This document shows, in pieces, positions 10,993 to 21,165 of a stretch of 64,000 bases of DNA. The notes under the pieces are model-generated. The model had not been told where the DNA came from and ran no database searches. It saw nothing but the letters and a program-made list of their open reading frames with translations. This stretch comes from Cylindrodendrum hubeiense. Lineage: Eukaryota; Ascomycota; Sordariomycetes; Hypocreales; Nectriaceae. Location: assembly GCA_014621425.1 (NCBI GenBank), contig JAANBB010000011.1, positions 62,001 to 126,000 of the forward strand. The letters run 5' to 3'. The stretch's first letter is position 1, and every line of letters starts with the position of its first letter. The translations under genes were made by a program, and so were the position numbers.

Positions 10993-12615
10993 ATGAGCTT
11001 AGACATCCAACTGACGGCCCCCAACGGGCGCAAGTACGCTCAGCCCACCGGTCTGTTTATTAACAACAAGTGGGTGAAGTCGTCCGACGGCGGCAAGATT
11101 AGCAGCATCAACCCCACGTATGTTTAATCCGCATCCTCGTCCCTGCGACTGTCTGTTAACTCTGGCCAGAAACGAGCAAGAAATCGTCTCAGTCTATGCT
11201 GCCACTGCCCAGGATGTCGACCGGGCTGCCCGCGCAGCTCGCAATGCTCTGCGCAACCCCGAGTGGCGGGATCTGCCAGCGACAGACCGCGGCAAGCTGC
11301 TGAACAAGCTTGCTCAGCTTGTCGAGGACAACGCTGAGACTCTTGCTACTATTGAAACCTGGGACAACGGAAAGCCTTACCAAGTCTCTCTGAACGAGGA
11401 TCTCGTCGAGGTTGCCGAGACTCTTCGCTACTATGCCGGCTTTGCCGACAAGGTCTTTGGTCAAGTCATCGAGACCTCCTCAGATAAGTTTGCGTACACA
11501 GTCCGGGAGCCCGTGGGTGTCTGCGGTCAGATCATTCCGTAAGTTTATCCACTCTCTTACAGTCAATCCCCTCAAAGTCACTACGGAAACTGATAGTTCT
11601 TTGAAGTTGGAATTATCCTTTGGCTATGGCCGCTTGGAAACTTGGCCCCGCGCTGGCTTGTGGTAACGCCGTCATCCTGAAGCCCGCCGAGCAAACGCCC
11701 CTCTCTATCCTCTACTTCGCCAACCTCGTCGCCGAGGCCGGATTCCCCCCTGGTGTCGTCAATGTCCTCAACGGACTCGGCACTGTCGCCGGTGCCGCTA
11801 TTGCATCCCACACCGATGTCGACAAGATCGCCTTTACCGGATCTACCGCCACCGCGAAGCACATTATGAAGATGGCCAGCAGCAACTTGAAGAACATTAC
11901 GCTGGAGACGGGTGGTAAAAGCCCTCTCATTGTCTTTGATGATGCCGACCTCGACCTCGCTGTTTACTGGGCCCACGCCGGCATCATGTCAAATCAAGGT
12001 CAAATCTGCACAGCTACTTCGCGCATCTTGGTTCAAGACAGCATCTACGATAAGTTCCTCGCCGCGTTCCGTACGCAGGTCAAGGAAATCTCCAAGCTCG
12101 GAGACCCCTTCGACGAGAAGACTTTCCAGGGCCCCCAGATCACAAAGTCGCAGTATGACCGCATCTTGTCATTTGTCGAAGTCGGCAAGAATGAGGGTGC
12201 CAAGCTTGAGATCGGCGGCAAGCCATTCAAGAAGATCGATGGCAAGGGCTACTTCATTGAGCCCACTGTGTTTACTGGAGTCACTCCTCAAATGCGAGTG
12301 TACCAGGAGGAGGTCTTCGGACCCTTTGTTGTGATTACCAAGTTCAGCTCGCAAGAAGAGGCCATCACTTTGGCCAACGATACCCAATATGGACTGGGAA
12401 GCGCCATCTTCACCACGAACCTCACCCGGGCCCACCGAGTGGCCAAGCGAATCGAAGCTGGAATGGTTTGGATCAACTCCAGCAATGATAGCGATTGGCG
12501 TATTCCTTTTGGTGGTGTCAAGCAGAGTGGCATCGGACGGGAGCTTGGTGAGGCTGGTCTCGCTGCCTACTCAAATATCAAGGCAGTGCATGTCAACATC
12601 ACTTCCAAATTGTAG
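10993..12615 (+). CDS. NAD(P)-dependent aldehyde dehydrogenase
   Basis: Three exons, join(10993..11117, 11170..11538, 11607..12615), give 500 residues, the usual family size. Donors are GTATGT and GTAAGT. The nucleophile is about Cys299 in [12 protein letters not shown] and the general-base glutamate about Glu265 in TLETGGKSP. The cofactor and substrate loop [20 protein letters not shown] and the FTGSTATAK glycine motif are intact, as is the C-terminal [13 protein letters not shown]. It would oxidise an aldehyde to the acid. Sitting beside the amine oxidase and permease, it most likely removes the aldehyde made by amine oxidation. No targeting signal is obvious (the C-terminus is SKL followed by the stop: ITSKL), and SKL is a strong PTS1, so this enzyme too may be peroxisomal, in keeping with the ARL end of the amine oxidase. 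Confidence 0.93.
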
Positions 12616-13093
12616 AAAAACATGGAGACTAGCTAGAATAAAATTGATGTACGATACTGCGAGCCCGCATAGCAGCAGAACTCAGGCCCAAGTTAAATCC
12701 ATATACCATTTGTGATGTGCATTTGCAAATGTCGGATGATCGTATCGTCGTTTGTATATCTAGTTTAGTAATGCAAATCAGCCTTTCAGCCTTGAAAAGT
12801 GTAGGATGTTGACATTCTTATCCTCTGTTGAGCAGGAAAACTCCCTTCCACTTGATGGGCTACATTACACAGAAGGGCAACTTAAGTCAGAGTTTAAAAC
12901 GCCTTCCCAGAAATTCTAAAATCATTAGCCTAAAAATCGAGAAAAGATTATCTCTACCCACCCAGTCTATAGATTCAGGATTGAGCCACTGAACCGTATC
13001 AATCCAATTGTCAAAGCTGCTTCCAAATTCCCGACGCGCAGATGTAGCCGATTGACTGTGTTCTGAAGAAAGCATTGCCCTATTGTCCAAATA
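12616..13093. other. convergent 3' spacer
   Basis: This is the shared 3' region of the aldehyde dehydrogenase (+) and the Zn2Cys6 regulator (-). No gene, repeat or RNA was recognised. Confidence 0.55.
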
Positions 13094-14925
13094 TTAAATC
13101 AAGTCTCGTATGTAGGGTAGGGATGCTGACTGTAAATGCAAAAGAACTGGATACGACTTCTTATAAAGCGGGCTGCGGTTTTGTAAATAGCTGAGTCGCA
13201 ACACAGCATCATCAAATGCAGATCGATACGTTGACGAGTCTAATTCTTTGCCGTCCTGCTCCAGTAGACATGAGGCCAGCGTAATTGCTCCATGGACAGC
13301 GAAAAATCCAGACACGCCATGTGCAAACCATCGGTAGTGACACATTCGAGGAAGTTCCACTAATTGTCGGTGAATATCTAGCAACGATGCACTTGAAGTG
13401 ATGCATTTCGTCCTCGATGACGATCGATAGTGTTCTCCATTTGTTGAACGAGAGAAAGGCCGATGGAGAAGCAGATACAGCTGATGTGCGTAGAGTTGTA
13501 AAACACACCAGTGAGTGTAACTTGAAGTATCGAGGATGCTTGGCGATCCATTGATAAGAAAAGACGAGTCCCAATGTTCTTGTTCCTCGGCGATATCCGT
13601 ATCCAGACGCTGTAGATGTTTTTCGTCAAATTTTGATCCATTGGACAAGCCCTTACAGATACGGCTCGACAACTGAAACAATCGTATTTTGAACATCATG
13701 TCAGAGACTTGTGTTGGCTGGATTGATGACCGGATAATCCTATCCTCCAAAATATCACTGTCGTTGACATCTGCAGGCATAATTGTCGGGATGTTCAGGA
13801 GAAAAGACATGTCCACGTCCTTGTATAATATGGCTTGGTATGTATGAAGCACGAGTATACCTGCCCAACAACGCCGTCGACGTTCAATTTCGATGCAATT
13901 TAGCTCCGGTGACGGTTTTGGTGCGTTACACTGCAAGGACATTCCGATGTTAAGCGCCATACCTTGATTATGAATAAGTGCATGTCCCTGAAAACGAACT
14001 ATAGAAACGTACCTACCATTACCCAGCTACGCTCAGCACCTTCGTTGTGACTGATTGTCCAGATCAGAACAAGCAAGGCCTCTAGTGTACTCAGACGATG
14101 TTGTATCAGGAAGTTGTCCTGGCAGAGACAACTCATAGCCATGACGCGATACCGGTAAGAGATAGCTGCCGCATCACAAGCGACTGGTAGGTTTATTGAG
14201 ATAGCGGTTAAGACCGAATCGTTGTCATCCATTGTGTTGATAGTGGCCGAGCAAATCAGGAAAAGGAGTGCTAGCCATGAGAGGTCACAACTAGAAGGAT
14301 CTTTGGAAAATTCCAAGAACTGCTTCTGAAATGTTGGGCCATGCAAAATATGGAAGAAATGAGAAATGCGGACAAAGTATTGTGTTATTAGGTACTCGCA
14401 GGATTCAGTTGCTGGTAAAGCCGCCAACAGCTTGCTCTTGGAGACATTAGGGCCGACATGGAAAGGAAAGAAATTCCCAGGTGGGCAGAACCGGTCTTGT
14501 GATTCGGACATGGGATGGCCAGTCTGGTCAATTGGACGCCGAAGTACTGAATCCCAGTGAGACTGTGTCCAGCCCCGGATGCCCTGCTCAGCCTCGGTTG
14601 TCTCGGCGGACTCATTTATTAGACCCGAATGCGGCGATGGGGGTTGAGAGGATAGAGCCAGAGGGCTGTTTGGTACGTCCGTAGGCGAGCTATTTGATGA
14701 AAGCAAGGACTGCGATGCCGGAGTAGTGTGTACCTCTTCGTCGATATACTGGCAGTTGTCGGCGCATCCTTTTCGCATGCAAGTCCCGCATGGAGATTGA
14801 CGGTCGCAGCGCAACTTTGAACGCCTGCAGGGCACGCAGCTGATGGGTTTGCGGAGCCGTCGCAAATGTCGTCTCCTAGCCGCGAACGTATAAAGGCCCT
14901 GCGTCATTTTGCTTGGTGGTGCCAT
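13094..14925 (-). CDS. Zn2Cys6 fungal transcription factor
   Basis: Two exons, complement(join(13094..13962, 14013..14925)), give 593 residues. The 50-bp intron (GTACGT donor) is placed so that the protein runs SWVMVGMALNIGMSLQC, the conserved start of the fungal regulator middle-homology domain. The DNA-binding cluster has cysteines at 30, 33, 40, 46, 49 and 58 (an extra Cys is at 54) after a very basic stretch, RRRHLRRLRKP. The regulatory domain covers roughly 160-560, including ERRRRCWAG. The start at 14925 is the first ATG of the frame; a second ATG lies six codons on. It lies between the amine cluster and the Pad1-Fdc1 pair. In Aspergillus niger a Zn2Cys6 regulator (SdrA) controls and adjoins the Pad1/Fdc1 homologues, so that role is possible. 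Control of the amine genes is the alternative. Confidence 0.88.
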
Positions 14926-15520
14926 CAACTTGCTTGCCTTGTGCAACGAAGCACAAATCGGAGATATTGAGAGGGAACGAAGAGAATTTCGGGTATTGCA
15001 GTTGCGCTCGGAGTTGTTTTCAACGCTTTATGCGGGGCATCGGAGATGTTTCCTCCGATGGTTGCTTTTATATCCGATTCAAGTATCCGCCAGCCAAGGA
15101 AGTGGAGCACGCCGGGAGTCCGACAAAGCTCAGCCCGCTGCATCGTCTATTGCCGAGGTTATTTTTAGCATATCATCTAGTTCACTTGACTTTATCATAG
15201 TTTATTGAAACGCAATGCTAGAGAAGTCACTGTCTTTCCATCTGTGTAATAATACTCCAGAGCCTCATATAACGCATCTAACTTCGTCCCTCGGCGTTGA
15301 GAGGCTCTTTTCATGAAGGTATCTACACCATATAACTCCACTAAATATGCCTTGTGGACGGATCCATATTTGGTTGTTCTTGGGGCTGGCGAATGGGGCC
15401 CGCTGAATTCCTCATCTAGTAGGAAGGCCCCTGCTAACCGAATGTTAAACAACACGTTTCAGCCCTGTATTTTCTATGTTGGAATTGCTCTCTTGAGCGG
15501 ACCAGTCAATTAATCAACCT
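14926..15520. other. intergenic, no supported gene
   Basis: This is the upstream region of the Zn2Cys6 gene and downstream region of the flavin prenyltransferase gene. A minus-strand frame of 86 codons (15195-15455) has no recognisable domain and no transcript signal, so it is not called. Confidence 0.5.
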
Positions 15521-16159
15521 TCAGTCTTTTTGGAACCCCTCCCACCGACTGAAATCTTGGGTGTCTAGATCAAACAAATCCAGCACCCTTCCAACTGTGT
15601 GATCCACAAGGTCATCGACAGATGACGGCCGAATGTAAAAGGCCGGAACAGGAGGAAATATGACTGCACCATTTTGGGTTGCAGTTAGCATATTTTGGAG
15701 ATGAATTCCGCTTAGGGGACATTCTCGCGCAACCAGGACAAGCCGGTGCCGTTCCTTCAAGATCACATCCGCAGCCCGGGATATAAGATCGTCGCAGTGA
15801 CCCGAACTGATGGCTGACAGTGTTTTCATGCTGCAAGGCACAACGGCCATTCCATCAACTCGGAATGAGCCGCTTGCAATTGGCGCGGCCATATCGTGGT
15901 TACTGTAAACATGATCGGCTAGAGCGCGGACATTGGCGGTTGTGTAGTCCGTTTCGTATTTCAACGTATTCTCTGCCCATTTGCTCATTATAAGATGCGT
16001 CTCAACATTGAGACGGCGAAGGGCAATGAGAGTTTTGATGCCGAGGATGGCACCGGTGGCACCAGATAGGGCCACGATAATTCTTTTTCTTCTTCCAGGT
16101 TGTTTCACTGAAGAGGAAGGCTGCTCTAGAGTAGCGTTGGAGGAAAGAGTTAATGACAT
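15521..16159 (-). CDS. padA1: UbiX/Pad1-type flavin prenyltransferase
   Basis: An intronless 212-residue protein. The start is the ATG at 16159; the longer frame upstream has only a TTG. It joins a dimethylallyl group to FMN, making the prenylated flavin that UbiD-type decarboxylases need. The FMN-binding glycine motif VALSGATGAILG is at about residues 30-41. The segment VVPCSMKTLSAISSG and the C-terminal ARECPLSGIHLQNMLTATQ and PPVPAFYIRPSSVDDLVDHT are conserved in this family. A basic, Ser-rich N-terminal tail of about 25 residues precedes the fold; a mitochondrial targeting role cannot be excluded. It is divergent from the partner decarboxylase across a 748-bp spacer. The symbol follows the Aspergillus name for this role. 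Confidence 0.92.
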   Translation of the reverse strand: MSLTLSSNATLEQPSSSVKQPGRRKRIIVALSGATGAILGIKTLIALRRLNVETHLIMSKWAENTLKYETDYTTANVRALADHVYSNHDMAAPIASGSFRVDGMAVVPCSMKTLSAISSGHCDDLISRAADVILKERHRLVLVARECPLSGIHLQNMLTATQNGAVIFPPVPAFYIRPSSVDDLVDHTVGRVLDLFDLDTQDFSRWEGFQKD

Positions 16160-16907
16160 TTTAGTCGTAATGAGGTCGTTGGGACGATAAAACTCAAGGA
16201 TAACACTACCATGGGGGCACAAATCAAATATGTCTTGACGGTTGGAGACCTTTGTGACGCACTAAATACTGATACGACTATTGAATATGTCATTGTCTAA
16301 TCCGATGTGCCGCCGGACCTACGCACTGTGGCCTTGAAGACAGTGGGTCCGGAGATAATAATTGCTGATTTGGTTCTTTGAGGTGGGCCAGCTAACCTTC
16401 AAGCGTCCATTGTCGGCACAGTAGTGGATAATATGTTCTTCAAGGTGGGTCAGTTAAAACTCGAGGTGGTGACCGTTGCCGGAGATGATAGTAGAGAAGT
16501 CGGAGGCAGCTTTCTTCTCCGATGCCAACGTTTTCTCAAAATATCGCGGAATTAGACACTTACGAGGTTGCATATCTGACGAATCCTTGTCCTGACCGAC
16601 CTTTCGTATTGTGTAACAAGAAACGACGTGATTCGACACGTTAACAAGAGCTGTGGAGCCTACACGGTGTCACCAACGTAATGCTTTAGAGATCTGCTTT
16701 GATTTGTAAATCGAGAAACTCAGCGAATTTTCTCCGAGCTATTCTGGCCCCCTAAAGGCTGTTGATGTGGTTCAGTTAGCTCGTATATATATGTATATAA
16801 CGATGGGAGTATTAATTCGACACGCCTAGTGAATACTTTAGGAATATAACTTACCAGCAATTCCAACCGCACTTATTCCCAAACTCTCATTTTTGTCCAC
16901 ATTCACA
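16160..16907. promoter_or_regulatory. bidirectional promoter of the Pad1-Fdc1 pair
   Basis: A 748-bp spacer lies between the two divergent genes. A TATATAT element at 16784-16798 is about 110-120 bp before the decarboxylase ATG. The segment also has inexact direct copies of a GGTGGGCCAGCTAAC/GGTGGGTCAGTTAAA sequence at 16382 and 16444, which could be operator-like half sites. No gene is seen. Confidence 0.4.
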
Positions 16908-18428
16908 ATGGCGGTGACCTTGCTGCCCCACGAAATTACCAAATCTTCTGCCGAGAGCCTTCGCCGGTTCATTCAAGAGCTTCATGAGGAAAACGACCTT
17001 GTCGTCATTTCCGCTGAGGTAGATCCCGACCTCGAGGTAGCCGCCATCGCCCGCAGGGTATATGAGACGGAAGACAAAGCTCCGCTGTTCAACAATGTCA
17101 AGGGTCAGCATCCCAACGGTCTTTTCCGCATCTTTGGCGCACCCGTCGGAGCCAGTCGAATTCCCGGTAAAAGGTTCATTCGGATTGCAAAGTTGTTAGG
17201 TTTGCCATCTACCGCCACTGGTCAAGAAATTATTCACAAACTCAATGCGGCCAAACGACTGCCCGGGATCCCACCAAAGGAGGTCTCATCAGGTCCAGTG
17301 AAGGATTTCAAGCTTCTTGGGGACGAAATTGATTTAATGGCTCTCCCGATTCCATTTTTGCATCAGGATGATGGCGGAAAATTCCTGCAGACATTCGGCA
17401 TGTACGTTGTTCAAAGCCCTGATGGATCCTGGGTGAACTGGTCGATTACCCGGAGTATGCTTCATGGTAAACGATCCTTGGTTGGTCCAGTTATGCCTAG
17501 GCAAGACATCGGAGTCATTCGACAAATGTGGAAGGATAAAGGGCAGGATATGCCATTTGCTCTATGCTTTGGTGTCTCCCCTGCTGCTATCATGGTCAGT
17601 GGGATGCCAATCCCAAAAGGCACCAACGAGACAGACTACATTGGCGCCTTGACTGGAAACCCTGTCGAGGTTACTAAATGCGAAACAAACAACATCCGGG
17701 TACCAGCAGACGCGGAAATTATCTTTGAAGGCGTTGTCTCTAATTCTGAGACTGCGAGTGAGGGTCCCATGGCAGAATACCATGGTCTCATTTTCCCCGG
17801 AGAGTCTAAGCAATGCCCGTTGTTCAAAGTCAATGCTATCACATACCGGAAGGATCCGATCCTACTAATCTGTGTGACTGGAAGAGCTCCAGAGGAGAGC
17901 GAAACTGTATGGGGATTAACACAGGCGGCGGAGGTGTTGACCATCTGCCAAGATGCGGGGCTCCCCATCAAAATGGTCTGGAATCCATTCGAGTCGCACT
18001 GTCTCTGGTTTATTTTACAAGTTGACAGAGGAGAGCTGCGAGCACTCAACACCAACATGAAGGACTTCAGCTTGAAGGTTGGCCATACAGTTTTCGGCTC
18101 GAAGCCAGGATTCTATATCCCAAAGGTCTATTTAGTGGGAGATGATATCGACCCAACCAACCTCAAGGATATCATCTGGGCGAGCGCCACACGCTGTCAA
18201 CCGCGAGTAAATGAGTTCTTCTTTGATCAGTACCCAAATATTGGACTCATTCCATATGTCTCTCACGGAGACAGGATTGGCCAGTTTCACTACAAAGTGG
18301 TTCGCTGCTGCCTATTTCCAGAGGAATTTTCGCATGAGCTGGAGTGGAGAGAAGCCTCCTTCAAGAACAACTACCCCCAGGAGCTCCAGAATAAGATTGA
18401 GAGACAGTGGACTACATATGGGTTTTAG
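16908..18428 (+). CDS. fdc1: UbiD-family ferulic/cinnamic acid decarboxylase
   Basis: An intronless 506-residue protein starting at the ATG at 16908; the frame extends five codons further to a TTG that I do not use. It is a prenyl-FMN-dependent decarboxylase of alpha,beta-unsaturated acids such as cinnamic, ferulic or sorbic acid, releasing the vinyl compound or pentadiene. Family marks are the cofactor segment NWSITRSMLHGK (Arg about 182) and the acid cluster SETASEGPMAEYHG, whose glutamates at about 281 and 285 act with that arginine. The C-terminal INKIERQW-like helix EWREASFKNNYPQELQNKIE is also present. Length matches fungal Fdc1. Its gene is divergent from the flavin prenyltransferase that supplies the cofactor, so the two form a functional pair used to detoxify plant phenolic acids or weak-acid preservatives. 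Confidence 0.93.
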   Translation: MAVTLLPHEITKSSAESLRRFIQELHEENDLVVISAEVDPDLEVAAIARRVYETEDKAPLFNNVKGQHPNGLFRIFGAPVGASRIPGKRFIRIAKLLGLPSTATGQEIIHKLNAAKRLPGIPPKEVSSGPVKDFKLLGDEIDLMALPIPFLHQDDGGKFLQTFGMYVVQSPDGSWVNWSITRSMLHGKRSLVGPVMPRQDIGVIRQMWKDKGQDMPFALCFGVSPAAIMVSGMPIPKGTNETDYIGALTGNPVEVTKCETNNIRVPADAEIIFEGVVSNSETASEGPMAEYHGLIFPGESKQCPLFKVNAITYRKDPILLICVTGRAPEESETVWGLTQAAEVLTICQDAGLPIKMVWNPFESHCLWFILQVDRGELRALNTNMKDFSLKVGHTVFGSKPGFYIPKVYLVGDDIDPTNLKDIIWASATRCQPRVNEFFFDQYPNIGLIPYVSHGDRIGQFHYKVVRCCLFPEEFSHELEWREASFKNNYPQELQNKIERQWTTYGF

Positions 18429-18557
18429 ATATTCATATATCGGCATATAGCAGAGGAAATAACAACGTACTAGCAAGCAAGATTATCTAAGCCATCAAAC
18501 ATAGGATGAACGTGGCATACTTTAGACCTTGAAGCATCGTGAGATCCTAGTAATGAA

Positions 18558-19665
18558 TTAAGTAGAATTACCTTCGCTCAGACTTAGGAGATCCCAATCA
18601 CCTCTCGTGTTAAAACGCATCGGACGCTGACGTCTTTCCTGGCTATTAGGTAGATTGACACCCTTGTACTTGATGGCCCAAATAAGCTGGACCAAGAAGA
18701 CACCGATAGGAACCAGTGTCAGAATCACCCACGTTAACCCTGGGCCAGCAATATTGATCAAGGAGAAGCCCCAGAAGGCGCTATTCACTTGCTTCGAGTC
18801 CCAATCACCAAGGCCGGAGAACGACAGGTCGGTGACGGATATCTAGAGAATTACTTGCATCGATGACAGGATCAATGATAAACTCGCAAAGGCAAAGATG
18901 AGGATATTAAACAGCTCGCTGATCAGTTTGCCAATGGAGCAATGGCAACGTTCGTAGTACCAACCTGGCACAGAGTGAGGTTGCATGAGTCGCAGGGCCC
19001 AATTGAGCCGATCGAGACGAAGCTGTCCAAAGTGGAACCGTCTCGAACCCTCACTGTCCTCCAAGTGAAGTGCGCAATGAACTTGGCTCATCCAATCCAG
19101 TCCATCTCAAATTCATCATGAACTAGGTGAGATTCTTTCACGAACGAGAGGTCTAGCGGTGATCGGGCGAGGAACGTGTACGAGCGAAGAAATCCCAGAG
19201 CAATTCGCCGATCAAAGGTTGCCTCGGGGAGTGTGACGATGGCACTCTGTTCTTGGGGTTGTAGGAACGTGTCCCATATTGTGTGATTGAGGAGGCATAT
19301 CGGAATCGTCTTGATGTAAATCTTGCCGCTGGCCCACACAAGATGGAGTTTGGCTTCCTCAGTTGGCACTATCTCTCGACCCTTGATACGCTGTCGATAG
19401 ATAGGGTCGATATTGTGCCCCGTCCTGATACTCAAAATCCATAACATAATTTGGAGTTCATCCAGCACCAGCGTCTCCAGTTCATATGCGAGACATTTTT
19501 GGACTTGGGTTGTTTCGAGGCTGACCGTTGGATAGCCGGGCAGGTAGTCAATCCCTAGTCCCCAATCGAGTATTGGAGAAGACGAGACATCCTGCGTCTT
19601 AGGCTCAAATGCCAACTCCGAGACTGGAGCGATGCGCAATTGGGACTTCTCAATGCCAGTTCAGG
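18558..19665 (-). pseudogene. broken fungal membrane protein gene
   Basis: The minus strand encodes a recognisable protein in pieces. They are an N-terminal globular part (DWGLGIDYLPGYPTVSLET, IKGREIVPTEEAKLHLVWA, LGFLRSYTFLARSPLD), then HFGQLRLDRLNWALRLMQP, then two membrane spans (FAFASLSLILSSMQVIL and LTWVILTLVPIGVFLVQ). This is the order seen in a widespread fungal membrane family of unknown function, often near secondary-metabolism loci. Two lesions are visible. There is a one-base shift at about 19090, where one frame ends and the next begins, and an in-frame TAG at about 18843 between SMQVIL and the last span. No ATG opens the first frame, which is preceded by TGA at about 19665. Sequencing error could explain one defect, but three together argue for a dead gene. 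Confidence 0.7.
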
Positions 19666-20439
19666 TATCAGGGTGTTTCCCTTGTCGCAATTTAGGCCGT
19701 CATGGTCGAATTTTCACGATTCAAACTGTCGAATCGCGCGCAACGTTAAGAAAGGGCGCGAGGCAGAAGCAGCGACTGGATATTACAACATATTGAAGAA
19801 AGGGAAAGGAGTGTTCGCAAGCGGGGAGAGTGCTTGCGATAACGTCCGTAGTCGATCAACGACCAACCAGCGTGGTCGTTAGGGGCAATAAGCTTGCAGC
19901 AACTATCGATCTGGATATGAGTCTGGACTCTTCGAGTTCCAACCAAGATGAGACCTGGCCAATAGCGCCCCAGATTTCTTCGACCCCCATGCTCTGATTG
20001 GCCAATTGCATGGCCATGAACCAGAACTGTTAGTCGCGGGCTGATGGGCTGCCTGTTAGCAGCATTAGAGCGTGCCGACATTCGAAAGGACGGACTAAGG
20101 CGAAGAGAAGCTCCCAATGGTTGTCCGATAATCTTGTCCTCTTTGCTAACTGCATAAAATTACTACGGGTTCCGCCTAGCTATTTTCCGTATCCCCTTTG
20201 ACCCGCCAGTGCGCTTTGAAGCCATATCATTTGGTATAATCCTGTGACAACGGTGACATCAGATGTCGATCTCTTCTCCATACTTCGTCAGAATCCTCCC
20301 TGAAGAACGTCTCACCCGAGCATGCCGGAGTTTGGGGAACCCGCATCTCCTCCAGAATCCCCGCGTCTCGTTGTATTATTATACTAATGGTGTTGTATCT
20401 TTGCCACTCCTCGGGGCAAGTCTCCCGAACGTCGAAATC
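19666..20439. other. intergenic, no supported gene
   Basis: Only short overlapping frames without recognisable domains were found between two pseudogenes. Confidence 0.5.
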
Positions 20440-21165
20440 GACCCCGAGTCGGTCTTAAGGAGGAACAGAAGGTGGTTCATTCCGCTTCAAGAAGCTTTTT
20501 TAATGGAGAGAAACACACAACTTTCGACGACTGCTCATCGCCATCTCAATCCAGCTGGGGTAGCAGTCCCCTGGTTTAAACATGATCAACTACTACGCCC
20601 CTGTCACATTTGAGCAAAACATGAAAGTTAGCCGCATCCTTTTGTCAATCCTTGGTGTTTATGCTCAATGTACGTACCCAATCGACTCAGCTATTCCTGT
20701 TTTACCCATGGATCGCTTTGGCAGGCGATCCCTGGTCATGGTCAGTTCTGCGGGTCCATGCATTTGCTTCGTCATGATATCGATTCTTCTATCGATTGGG
20801 TCGCTGAGCGCTGCATACGAAGCGACTACCTCCATATTAGTTGTGCTACGGAGTTGGTTGGCTACCAGAGCCTTGGTTTTATCTTTCAGAAATTAACACT
20901 ACGCGCACCCGCACTCGCATGCAACCCGTTGCTTCCGGTTGCGGGTTGGATGGCTGTGTTTGCGGTAGTCAAGATCACTCCGATCTCTGTTGGTCGATTC
21001 CATTCTGTCAACCCGAGCTTAATGCTGCTGACAACGGCGATAGACAATATTGGCTGGCGAACATCATTGAAGTCGTGCCTACTCGTGATACGCTCCTGCT
21101 ATCTGAACTTAATGAACAACGCGGTTTAGCTAGCTTCCCTTCGCGGCATATCTCTATATCGTAGG
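20440..21165 (+). pseudogene. decayed MFS sugar-transporter gene
   Basis: Fragments in different plus-strand frames line up with the second half of a fungal hexose/quinate-type transporter. The order is RRLLIAISIQLG, a TAG stop, INYYAPVTFEQNM, DRFGRRSLVMVSSAG (the diagnostic D-R-x-G-R-R loop), VGWLPEPWFYLSEINTTR in another frame, and GWMAVFAVVKITPI in a third. At least one in-frame stop (about 20565) and two or more frameshifts are needed to join them, and the first half and C-terminal tail are missing or unrecognisable. This is a truncated, inactive copy. It sits next to another pseudogene at the edge of a gene-poor zone. Confidence 0.75.
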
